A stretch of 10,632 bases of DNA from Crocinitomicaceae bacterium (GTDB taxonomy: Bacteria > Bacteroidota > Bacteroidia > Flavobacteriales_D > Crocinitomicaceae). The DNA is taken from positions 1 to 10,632 of the forward strand of contig DQTF01000033.1 in assembly GCA_015662935.1 (NCBI GenBank), read 5' to 3'. The notes below the pieces were generated by a model. It had not been told where the DNA came from and ran no database searches. It saw only the letters and a program-made list of their open reading frames with translations. Both the position numbers and the translations under genes were made by a program. Of this stretch, positions 6,217-10,566 are shown piece after piece (within the stretch, counting starts at the first letter, position 1; every line of letters starts with the position of its first letter).

Positions 6217-6295
6217 ATTTATAAAAAGAGGGACACAAGGTTGCAACCTTTTCTCCGAAACCTATTTCAGTAGGAGATTACCTCTTTTTATAAAT
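6217..6295 (+). other. Large structured intergenic hairpin (terminator-like)
   Basis: ATTTATAAAAAGAGG (6217-6231) pairs perfectly over 15 bp with CCTCTTTTTATAAAT (6281-6295). The 49 enclosed bases hold a 14-bp palindrome AAGGTTGCAACCTT (6237-6250) and a CCTA/TAGG arm, so a three-way junction can form. The T-run in the 3' arm suggests termination after DUF932, but the structure is larger than an ordinary terminator. Confidence 0.6.
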
Positions 6296-6327
6296 CTAAT
6301 AGGAGATTAATTATACCAAGAAAAAGT

Positions 6328-7192
6328 TTGACAAAATCAGAATTTGTCGCAAGAGCCTCAGCAGTACATGATAACAAATATGACTATTCACTCGTTGTAT
6401 ATAAAAACAACAAAACGAAAGTTAAAATCATTTGTCCAGTTCATGGAGAGTTCGAACAACCGCCAACAAATCACTTAAGAAACAAAGGATGTAAAGAGTG
6501 TGTTTACGATAGTTTACGATAGTTTAAAATCTAATACACAAGAATTCATTAAAGAATCAAAAGAGATTCATGGTGACACTTATATTTATTCAGCAACAAC
6601 TTATTCTGGATGTTATTCGAAAGTTGTTATAACGTGTTATAAGCATGGCAATTTCGAACAAGTTCCATATTCTCACAAGCAAGGTAGAGGATGTCCAGTG
6701 TGTTCTGAATCAAAGGGTGAAAGAGAAATTAGGATGTTTTTAGAAAAACAAAGTATTGAATATATATCTCAACAAACTTTTGATGACTGTAAAAATGTAT
6801 TTGCTCTTCCTTTTGATTTTTATCTACCAAAGTATAATATGTGTATTGAGTATGATGGAGAACAACATTATAGACCGATGGGATTTGCTAGAGGAAAAAA
6901 AGGTTTTGAAAGAACTAAGAGAAATGACCAGATAAAGAATGGATATTGTGACGAACAAGGTATTCAACTTTTTAGAATAAGATTTGATGAAAATATAAAA
7001 GAAATTTTGAAACAAAATATAATTAAAATATTAACAGAAGACAAACAATTAATTGTAGTAAGAAGCAATAAAGAATTGAAACCTACACTACAACATTTGT
7101 ATGATAAAGAAGGTATAGTTGCTTTTTCTTATACTACTCTTGAAGAAGAGGATTTTGAAGGCGGAACATCTGACTACACAGTAGAGTTGTAA
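6328..7192 (+). pseudogene. Second zinc-repeat endonuclease-like gene, frameshifted
   Basis: The first frame (TTG 6328 to TAG 6520-6522) encodes one zinc-type repeat with HDNKYDYS, CPVHGEF and CKEC. The second frame (from about 6500 to TAA 7190-7192) encodes another repeat (HGDTYIYS, CYKHGNF, CPVC) and a nuclease domain with FDFYLP and IEYDGEQH. Removing one copy of the 10-bp tandem GTTTACGATA (6502-6521) joins them into one continuous frame, reading CVYDSLKSNTQEF. The start is also unusual: an in-frame ATA at 6313 would give the typical opening PRKSLTKSEF if it were ATG. It has only two repeats where the copy at 895-2001 has four. It also carries about 45 acidic C-terminal residues, ending TSDYTVEL, that the other copy lacks. 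The second half might still be made from GTG 6500. A terminator follows. Confidence 0.8.
6502..6521 (+). repeat. 10-bp tandem duplication causing the frameshift
   Basis: GTTTACGATA occurs twice without a gap, followed by a partial third unit GTTTA. Ten bases is not a multiple of three, so the reading frame is lost. Replication slippage could create or remove a copy. Confidence 0.9.
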
Positions 7193-7210
7193 AAATTTTA
7201 AATTTATAAA

Positions 7211-7243
7211 GAAAGCCTCCAGAGATGGGGGCTTTTCGTTTTT
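7211..7243 (+). terminator. Terminator after the second endonuclease gene
   Basis: AAAGCCTCC (7212-7220) pairs with GGGGGCTTT with one G-U pair around the loop AGAGAT. TTTTCG and a run of five T follow. Confidence 0.87.
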
Positions 7244-7276
7244 ATTTCATATTTATCAGAAATTAAAACACTCAAC

Positions 7277-7522
7277 ATGAAACTAAACGCAGCCAAACAA
7301 TTGTTCGAAGAAATAGTAGACCTTTGTTACCAGACAGAAAATCAGCAGTTAATAGAAACTATTACAAATATCTACCCAGAGGTAGAAGATGCTCAGGATG
7401 TATCCAAAATTATTTATTCAGTAGAAGAACTTCAGGTGAACTTGAATGAAATAGAATTCCTACCAGAAGATGAAGAGGATATTCAAGAGATGTTGGAGAA
7501 GATAGAAAAACTATCAGAGTAA
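7277..7522 (+). CDS. Small acidic protein, 81 aa
   Basis: I do not recognise this protein. It is very acidic, with a run of Glu and Asp near the end (LPEDEEDIQEMLEKIEKLSE), and is predicted to be all helical. It has no signal or membrane segment. It lies between two terminators (7211 and 7550), so it is probably a single-gene transcript. No convincing promoter is visible in the 35 bases between the terminator T-run and ATG 7277. Its size and charge are in the range of phage proteins that bind and inhibit host proteins or mimic DNA, but nothing in the sequence proves such a role. Confidence 0.6.
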   Translation: MKLNAAKQLFEEIVDLCYQTENQQLIETITNIYPEVEDAQDVSKIIYSVEELQVNLNEIEFLPEDEEDIQEMLEKIEKLSE

Positions 7523-7549
7523 TATACACCTGAATTATTTTTATTTATA

Positions 7550-7585
7550 AAAGTTTTTGCCTATCTTTGTGCAAAGACTTTTTTT
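7550..7585 (+). terminator. Hairpin terminator overlapping a host-type promoter
   Basis: AAAGTTTTTGC (7550-7560) pairs over 11 bp with GCAAAGACTTT (7571-7581), with one G-U pair, and a T-run ends at the ATG of the next gene. The 10-base loop carries TATCTTTG. Confidence 0.75.
7562..7569 (+). promoter_or_regulatory. Host-type -7 box TATCTTTG
   Basis: This fits the Bacteroidetes primary-sigma -7 consensus TAnnTTTG exactly. The upstream region at the right distance has TTTT rather than TTTG. Transcription would start about 10 bases before ATG 7586. Confidence 0.5.
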
Positions 7586-8173
7586 ATGTACAAAGGAATT
7601 ATTATATATCTATCAATTTTGGCAGGACTGGCTCTTACGGTTGGAGGTAGCTATTTTATTATTGATAACCTGAAAGAGCCGCAAGGTCTCCTGTTCGAAG
7701 GAATCATTGCCACAGCCCTGGGGATTACTCTCCTGATGGTTTTAGTTGTTGCAACAACAATCGGTAAAGCTATTATGCTGTTCGGTGACATCCTGGAACA
7801 AACAATAAAACTAAACCAGGAAATTATTAAACACAGACAGCTATCTCCAAATCTTTCTAACTTCTTCCAGAACATAATGCCTGGTTCGATGACAATCGCA
7901 GACCTGGAGTCAGGAGGAACTAAAAATTCTCTAATTAATCCAAACTCACCAGGTGAGCTTGGTAAAATGAGTGAAATGATTATGAACGCAATGAATGAAA
8001 CTCCTGACAGCAAGAAAAATAAAGAACTTAAAGATATGACTGACAAGCAGTTACAGAGCATCCTAGCGAAAGCATTGAAGACAGATGACTTTGAAAAGGC
8101 TGCTGAAGTTCAGGTAATACTTAAGGAAAGAAGGAAACCTGATTCAGGTGAAGATGAAAATACTTCAGAATAA
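7586..8173 (+). CDS. Membrane protein with UVR-like C-terminal motif
   Basis: The 195-residue protein has two hydrophobic segments, at about residues 4-26 and 38-65, separated by a short loop. A hydrophilic C-terminal part follows, presumably cytoplasmic. Residues about 152-182 (DKQLQSILAKALKTDDFEKAAEV and following) resemble the UVR motif found in UvrB, UvrC and McsA, a helical hairpin used for protein-protein contact. The middle region is rich in Ser, Pro, Gly and Met and is probably flexible. The role is unknown; a membrane-anchored adaptor is the simplest inference. Codon use is richer in GC than in the first third of the window. It is expected to be transcribed from the host-type promoter at 7562, which would make it an early gene, in contrast to the ECF-motif genes. 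Confidence 0.68.
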   Translation: MYKGIIIYLSILAGLALTVGGSYFIIDNLKEPQGLLFEGIIATALGITLLMVLVVATTIGKAIMLFGDILEQTIKLNQEIIKHRQLSPNLSNFFQNIMPGSMTIADLESGGTKNSLINPNSPGELGKMSEMIMNAMNETPDSKKNKELKDMTDKQLQSILAKALKTDDFEKAAEVQVILKERRKPDSGEDENTSE

Positions 8174-8245
8174 ATGTTCATGAGAAAAACTTTTCTCATA
8201 AAAAATGTTCATAAGAAAAGTTTTTCTCATAAAAAATAGAACATT
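8173..8245. repeat. Tandem 31-bp hairpin repeats inside an inverted repeat
   Basis: Two direct copies with period 31 begin at 8174 (ATGTTCATGAG) and 8205 (ATGTTCATAAG). Each forms its own hairpin, the first being ATGAGAAAA/TTTTCTCAT (8180-8188/8191-8199). The pair is enclosed by AATGTTC (8173-8179) and GAACATT (8239-8245). It follows the UVR membrane-protein stop directly, and its right arm is the upstream box of the promoter at 8239. Confidence 0.75.
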
Positions 8246-8269
8246 CTAAATTTATAATCGTATAAGATA
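8239..8269 (+). promoter_or_regulatory. Second-type promoter motif (GAACATT-N13-CGTATAA)
   Basis: GAACATT (8239-8245) and CGTATAAGATA (8259-8269). The -10-like 11-mer is identical to that at 5241, and the box spacing is the same. A structured, gene-free stretch of about 130 bases follows. Confidence 0.45.
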
Positions 8270-8270
8270 T

Positions 8271-8398
8271 TGTGGAGTGAAAACCTCCACATTCTAACGA
8301 GATTGCATTTCATGTAGTTTTAGTTGTCTATCCTGAAGGTGGAATATCCTGATGGAATTATCTCTTCTAAGAAAGGTCAGTTTTGTCACTGACCTTTC
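8271..8398 (+). ncRNA. Candidate structured RNA, about 120 nt
   Basis: The region starts with a perfect hairpin TGTGGAG/CTCCACA (8271-8277/8285-8291). It contains a TATCCTGA repeat (from about 8331 and 8345) and ends in an 11-bp hairpin GAAAGGTCAGT/ACTGACCTTTC (8371-8381/8388-8398). No T-run follows the last hairpin. A leader of the lipoprotein gene is an alternative, but promoter P5 starts directly after it. Confidence 0.4.
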
Positions 8399-8404
8399 GC
8401 TTGT

Positions 8405-8433
8405 TTGTAACTTTTTAAAAACAGGTCGCTATA
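8405..8433 (+). promoter_or_regulatory. Phage ECF-type promoter P5 (lipoprotein gene)
   Basis: TTGTAACTTTTTAAA-type box (8405-8419, first base T), 7 bp, CGCTATA (8427-8433). The leader is about 18 bases. The spacer sequence differs from all other copies while both boxes are kept. Confidence 0.8.
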
Positions 8434-8456
8434 AGACCACACTAATACATAATAAT

Positions 8457-8978
8457 ATGAAAAAAATAATTTTGATTTTGACAGTAGCAGCATTAACATT
8501 CGTTAGCTGTAAAAAAGAAACGATTGAACCAACACCAGTTTACTCTATTGAGTTTTTGGCAGGTTATTACCCTAATACGGCAAACTACACCGACATTGTA
8601 ATTAAAGTCAACGGTGACAGTATAGGGGTTTTGACCACACACACCACAACATTGAATGCGGAAGATGTGGCAAAATATTATAAAAATAATGGAAAGTTTC
8701 CTGATATGCCAACACTGGTATTTGAAGCATACCTGGACTCCTCTTATAGTATTGAGGCGTACACACTTTCTGGAGAATTGATAGGTTCAACAGGTGAAAA
8801 ACTTTTTAAACTCGTACCTGATAATGATTTTGATGGAGATAAACCTTGGTTAACTGATGATGTATATACAGCAGACTATACAGCAAACGTTAGCAGCCAA
8901 GTTGGAGCTAATGGTAATGATTGTACGTTCTTAGGAATTGATAAAACATTATTGCTTATATTTGAGATAGAAAATTGA
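8457..8978 (+). CDS. Putative lipoprotein, 173 aa
   Basis: The start at ATG 8457 gives a classical lipoprotein signal: MKKIILILTVAALTFVSC with lipobox FVSC and the acylated cysteine at residue 18. An upstream in-frame start at 8352 would hide this signal and include the promoter, so it is rejected. The mature part begins CKKETIEPTP. Charged residues right after the cysteine recall the lipoprotein export signals of Flavobacteriia that lead to the cell surface. The rest looks beta-rich, with many Thr, Tyr and Asp, and matches no family I know. It ends in TGA, the only one among the genes here. It is transcribed from P5. Surface lipoproteins made by phages often block infection by related phages. 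That role is an inference from location only. Confidence 0.72.
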   Translation: MKKIILILTVAALTFVSCKKETIEPTPVYSIEFLAGYYPNTANYTDIVIKVNGDSIGVLTTHTTTLNAEDVAKYYKNNGKFPDMPTLVFEAYLDSSYSIEAYTLSGELIGSTGEKLFKLVPDNDFDGDKPWLTDDVYTADYTANVSSQVGANGNDCTFLGIDKTLLLIFEIEN

Positions 8979-9003
8979 TACATAGCCTGAAAATATTAAT
9001 AAC

Positions 9004-9078
9004 GACACGGATTACGCAAACCAAATAGTTGTTTGCAAAGCTGAAAAGCGATAGCTTGTAACTTTTTGAATCCGTGTC
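9004..9078. repeat. 10-bp inverted repeat enclosing the P6 upstream region
   Basis: GACACGGATT (9004-9013) is the exact complement of AATCCGTGTC (9069-9078), whose right end lies in the spacer and -10 box of P6. Between them are two further hairpins, GCAAAC/GTTTGC (9016-9021/9031-9036) and AAGCT/AGCTT (9038-9042/9053-9057). Confidence 0.65.
9033..9067 (+). repeat. Third copy of the upstream promoter element
   Basis: Thirty-five bases identical to 197-231 and 5030-5064, from TTGCAAAGCTG to the T-run of the upstream box. The other five ECF-type promoters lack this upstream part. Confidence 0.85.
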
Positions 9079-9086
9079 GCTATATA
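9056..9086 (+). promoter_or_regulatory. Phage ECF-type promoter P6
   Basis: TTGTAACTTTTTGAA (9056-9070, one change from the others), 7 bp, CGCTATATA (9078-9086). The leader carries AACCAATAAA (9091-9100), as for the sigma and DUF932 genes. Confidence 0.78.
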
Positions 9087-9110
9087 GTTGAACCAATAAA
9101 AACAGAAGAT

Positions 9111-9314
9111 TTGAGAAAGCAGTCAGTTAGAATACAAGAGTTTAAAGATACTAAATTAGGATTTTGTACAATTCAAATTCTTGTTCCAACTTCAGAAGGC
9201 GCAGATACAATCTTGAAGCTCATCAAGAAAATGTTCCCACACAAGGAACCGAAACTTCAGGTACATCCTGGGAGAAATCCAAACAAATTAAGCAAGCTCA
9301 GAAAGGCAGCATAA
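9111..9314 (+). CDS. Unknown 67-aa basic protein
   Basis: No ATG is available at the right place. TTG 9111 lies 20 bases after the AACCAATAAA leader motif, the same position as ATG in the sigma (18) and DUF932 (21) genes, so it is the likely start. An earlier in-frame TTG at 9066 lies inside the promoter and cannot be used by its transcript. The protein alternates strands and helices (LGFCTIQILVPTSEG, then ADTILKLIKKMF), like a small alpha/beta domain, and ends in a basic tail rich in Lys and Arg. No family is recognised. It is closed by a terminator. Confidence 0.62.
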   Translation: MRKQSVRIQEFKDTKLGFCTIQILVPTSEGADTILKLIKKMFPHKEPKLQVHPGRNPNKLSKLRKAA

Positions 9315-9320
9315 AATATT

Positions 9321-9357
9321 AAAAAAGAGATTATCATTTGGTAGTCTCTTTTTTTTG
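9321..9357 (+). terminator. Terminator after the 67-aa gene
   Basis: AAAAAAGAGA (9321-9330) pairs with TCTCTTTTTT, extended inward by TTA/TAG with one G-U pair, and ends in a run of eight T. The loop holds the TTTG box of the next promoter. Confidence 0.85.
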
Positions 9358-9368
9358 CATTATATTTG
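9337..9368 (+). promoter_or_regulatory. Host primary-sigma promoter (TTTG-N20-TATATTTG)
   Basis: TTTG (9337-9340), exactly 20 bp, TATATTTG (9361-9368): a full match to the Bacteroidetes consensus TTTG/TAnnTTTG. It overlaps the preceding terminator and would start transcription about 15 bases before ATG 9390. It is strong evidence for the host group. Confidence 0.8.
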
Positions 9369-9389
9369 CATACATAAACAAAGAAAGAG

Positions 9390-9623
9390 ATGAGACTTAC
9401 AGTACACGTAGAAAACGCAAAGAATTCAACAGGAGAAAAAAATACTAAAGAAGGTATTGTTAAATTTAAACAAACCTTTAATACTCTGTCATATTCTGAT
9501 GTTAATCCAGATGAGGTTAATGCAATCCTGAATAGTATCCAAGCTAATGGTCTGGGAACTCCGACCAAGCATTACTTAACCAACGAAAAGATTCCTGGAC
9601 ACTCCAGAGGAAAGAAAAAATAA
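9390..9623 (+). CDS. Unknown 77-aa protein
   Basis: The product begins MRLTVHVENAKNSTGEKNTK and ends with the basic tail GHSRGKKK. The middle, LSYSDVNPDEVNAILNSIQANG, looks like a short helical segment. No family is recognised. It has its own good host-type promoter (9337-9368), a 15-base purine-rich leader and a terminator. It is therefore an independent unit that could be transcribed at once after infection, before any phage sigma factor is made. Early phage genes of this size often encode host-takeover factors; that is only an inference here. Confidence 0.65.
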   Translation: MRLTVHVENAKNSTGEKNTKEGIVKFKQTFNTLSYSDVNPDEVNAILNSIQANGLGTPTKHYLTNEKIPGHSRGKKK

Positions 9624-9648
9624 TTATCACTACCTATACCAATATAAG

Positions 9649-9679
9649 AAAAGCTTCAGGTCTTCTTGGGCTTTTTTTT
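9649..9679 (+). terminator. Terminator after the 77-aa gene
   Basis: AAAAGC (9649-9654) pairs with GCTTTT, with two further G-U pairs inward, followed by a run of eight T. The loop is long, but the T-run is strong. Confidence 0.72.
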
Positions 9680-9681
9680 GC

Positions 9682-9697
9682 TCCTGTCTGGACAGGA
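9682..9697. promoter_or_regulatory. Inverted repeat just upstream of P7, possible operator
   Basis: TCCTGTC (9682-9688) and GACAGGA (9691-9697) form a perfect 7-bp inverted repeat with a 2-bp centre, ending 10 bases before the P7 upstream box. It is absent at the other promoters. Confidence 0.35.
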
Positions 9698-9707
9698 CAA
9701 AACAGAT

Positions 9708-9738
9708 TTGTAACTTTTTAAATCCACAACGCTATATA
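9708..9738 (+). promoter_or_regulatory. Phage ECF-type promoter P7
   Basis: TTGTAACTTTTTAAA (9708-9722), 7 bp (TCCACAA), CGCTATATA (9730-9738). It is identical to P8 in both boxes and spacer. It is followed by RNA B rather than a gene. Confidence 0.8.
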
Positions 9739-9743
9739 GATGT

Positions 9744-9851
9744 CGATGCGAACAGCGAGACGGGTCTGGTCACCGAGGTGAACCGAAAGAGTGGACTCCA
9801 CGCTGCGCAGAAGTCTGCGAAGCCAGGCTCCAACCTGCCTTCTATTTTTTT
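9744..9851 (+). ncRNA. Putative small RNA B, about 108 nt
   Basis: The limits are inferred from the P7 -10 box and the T-run 9845-9851. GC is about 61% over 9740-9839 by hand count, far above the surroundings. Hairpins include CAC/GTG with outer GGT/ACC, GTGG/CCAC (loop ACT), CGCAG/CTGCG (9806-9810/9815-9819, loop AAGT), and a terminator-like GAAGCCAGG/CCTGCCTTC with one mismatch (9819-9827/9834-9842). One frame is open across it from GTG 9778, but it has no ATG and runs through the T-run into P8. The sequence AGAAGTC...GCCAGG...TCCA...ACCTGC is shared with RNA A. Confidence 0.65.
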
Positions 9852-9871
9852 GCCCACCATCGAAAATCGTT

Positions 9872-9902
9872 TTGTAACTTTTTAAATCCACAACGCTATA
9901 TA
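9872..9902 (+). promoter_or_regulatory. Phage ECF-type promoter P8
   Basis: TTGTAACTTTTTAAA (9872-9886), 7 bp (TCCACAA), CGCTATATA (9894-9902). It lies 20 bases after the end of RNA B and drives RNA C. Confidence 0.8.
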
Positions 9903-9907
9903 AGTGT

Positions 9908-9988
9908 GGCGACAGAAAAACGACAACCACGACCCCAGACTGAAAAAAATCTGGCAGGGTTAATCCACTCCTGCCCGTAACTTTTTTA
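9908..9988 (+). ncRNA. Putative small RNA C, about 80 nt
   Basis: Predicted hairpins are GTGG/CCAC near the 5' end, CCAGA/TCTGG around an A-rich loop, and GGCAGG/CCTGCC (9953-9958/9970-9975), followed by the T-run 9982-9987. The last part is the motif shared with RNA A (22 of 26 bases). The 5' part also shares CGACAG-N2-AAAC with RNA A. No usable ORF. From 9989 to 10069 I see nothing else except a minus-strand half of the promoter motif. Confidence 0.62.
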
Positions 9989-10069
9989 TTTGAACCTGTT
10001 CCATCGAGTACGCAACGTTTATGCAGAATCATTCTTAATAAGCCCAATTTAAAAAGTTACAAAATCATA

Positions 10070-10100
10070 GAACATTTTCTTAACAATTACGTATAATATA
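10070..10100 (+). promoter_or_regulatory. Second-type promoter motif (GAACATT-N13-CGTATAA)
   Basis: GAACATT (10070-10076) and CGTATAATATA (10090-10100), with the same spacing as at 5221 and 8239. Transcription would begin near 10108, just before an ATG at 10110. Confidence 0.42.
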
Positions 10101-10109
10101 ATATAGAGT

Positions 10110-10349
10110 ATGAACCAAAAAATAAGATATGAAAAAACAGTGTTAACATAGTAGGAATCATCCAAAAAACTTTATAGCATTATCGTTACCAAAAAGACAC
10201 GTTCGGACCACAGTCTGAACCGTCAATATAAAAGCCGTGTTTATAACATCAGGCGCAATAAAATGATATGCCATAAAATTAAACGATATTCCTTTAAAAA
10301 TTTACCATATTTGTATGATAACATTTTTACATCTCGGTGTAGAAACTAA
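10110..10349 (+). CDS. Doubtful ORF with two in-frame amber codons
   Basis: From ATG 10110 the frame reads 13 codons, then TAG-TAG (10149-10154), then 64 further sense codons to TAA 10347-10349. If the CTA tRNA reads amber, a 79-residue, very basic product would result. Against this, the composition (many Arg, Lys, Ser and Asn) is not typical of the other proteins here. The AACCAAAAAA leader motif at 10113 also points instead to ATG 10129, which gives only MKKQC. The same stretch can fold (GTTCGGAC/GTCTGAAC, 10201-10208/10213-10220). It may simply be non-coding or a gene remnant. Confidence 0.15.
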
Positions 10350-10413
10350 ATAGGTCGTGAACTTATTGCTTTAGCTTGACTATAGCCACGGATTGTAATG
10401 ACCTATTTTTTTT
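10348..10413 (+). ncRNA. Structured RNA end or terminator with nested stems
   Basis: AAATAGGTC (10348-10356) pairs over 9 bp with GACCTATTT (10400-10408), followed by a T-run. Inside are CGTG/CACG and GCTTTAG/CTATAGC (one mismatch), giving a long multi-part stem. CATATTTG at 10306-10313, one base from the host -7 consensus, lies upstream, so a short RNA from about 10320 to 10413 is possible. Confidence 0.5.
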
Positions 10414-10417
10414 AAAC

Positions 10418-10457
10418 TTAGGCGATTGTTATTTTCTAAATTTATAAAAACGCCTAA
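10418..10457. repeat. Inverted repeat TTAGGCG/CGCCTAA
   Basis: TTAGGCG (10418-10424) and CGCCTAA (10451-10457) enclose an AT-rich 26-base loop. CGCCTAAA also occurs near 5200, in the non-coding stretch after RNA A, and at the window end. Its function is unknown. Confidence 0.5.
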
Positions 10458-10473
10458 AATTTGGAAATTTAGA

Positions 10474-10566
10474 ATGTTGAGAAAATTCGGTGGTAAGGAG
10501 TGGGAAAACGTGGGAAGTGCGGGACTCAATATTAAACAAGCCCTTTTCGATGTTTTTCATACCTAA
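10474..10566 (+). CDS. Possible 30-aa peptide
   Basis: ATG 10474 to TAA 10564-10566 encodes 30 residues with plausible composition, including KEWENVGSAGLNIKQALFDV. The reading frame is more GC-rich than its surroundings. There is no recognisable promoter or leader motif in front. From 10567 to 10632 I see no gene, only repeated CTAA units and the string CACACCTCTCCCT, which also occurs near base 67. Confidence 0.22.
   Translation: MLRKFGGKEWENVGSAGLNIKQALFDVFHT

Noticed and set aside
7651..8061. Minus-strand ORF of 136 codons
   Set aside because: It is the antisense of the UVR-type membrane protein, whose plus-strand reading has clear membrane segments and a good context.
8173..8245. CRISPR array
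   Set aside because: Only two adjacent repeats without spacers; better described as tandem hairpins.
8352..8456. Longer N-terminus for the lipoprotein gene
   Set aside because: It would include promoter P5 and bury the lipoprotein signal that starts at ATG 8457.
9778..9885. Open plus-strand frame across RNA B from GTG
   Set aside because: No ATG, runs through the terminator T-run into P8, and the sequence is better explained by paired stems and the match to RNA A.
9977..9990. GTAACTTTTTT at the end of RNA C as another promoter
   Set aside because: No CGCTATA at the fixed distance; it is the T-run that ends the RNA.
9718..10047. Minus-strand ORF of 109 codons
   Set aside because: It runs through promoters P7 and P8 and RNAs B and C, has unlikely composition and no promoter of its own.
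10042..10063. Minus-strand copy of GTAACTTTTTAAA
   Set aside because: The base positions 7 bp further on read TATTAAG instead of CGCTATA, so the second promoter box is missing.
755..10447. ATTTATAA octamer as a late promoter
   Set aside because: It occurs at 755, 5156, 6217, 7202, 7543, 8250 and 10440, mostly just before terminators, but an AT-rich genome gives some by chance and no second box is shared.
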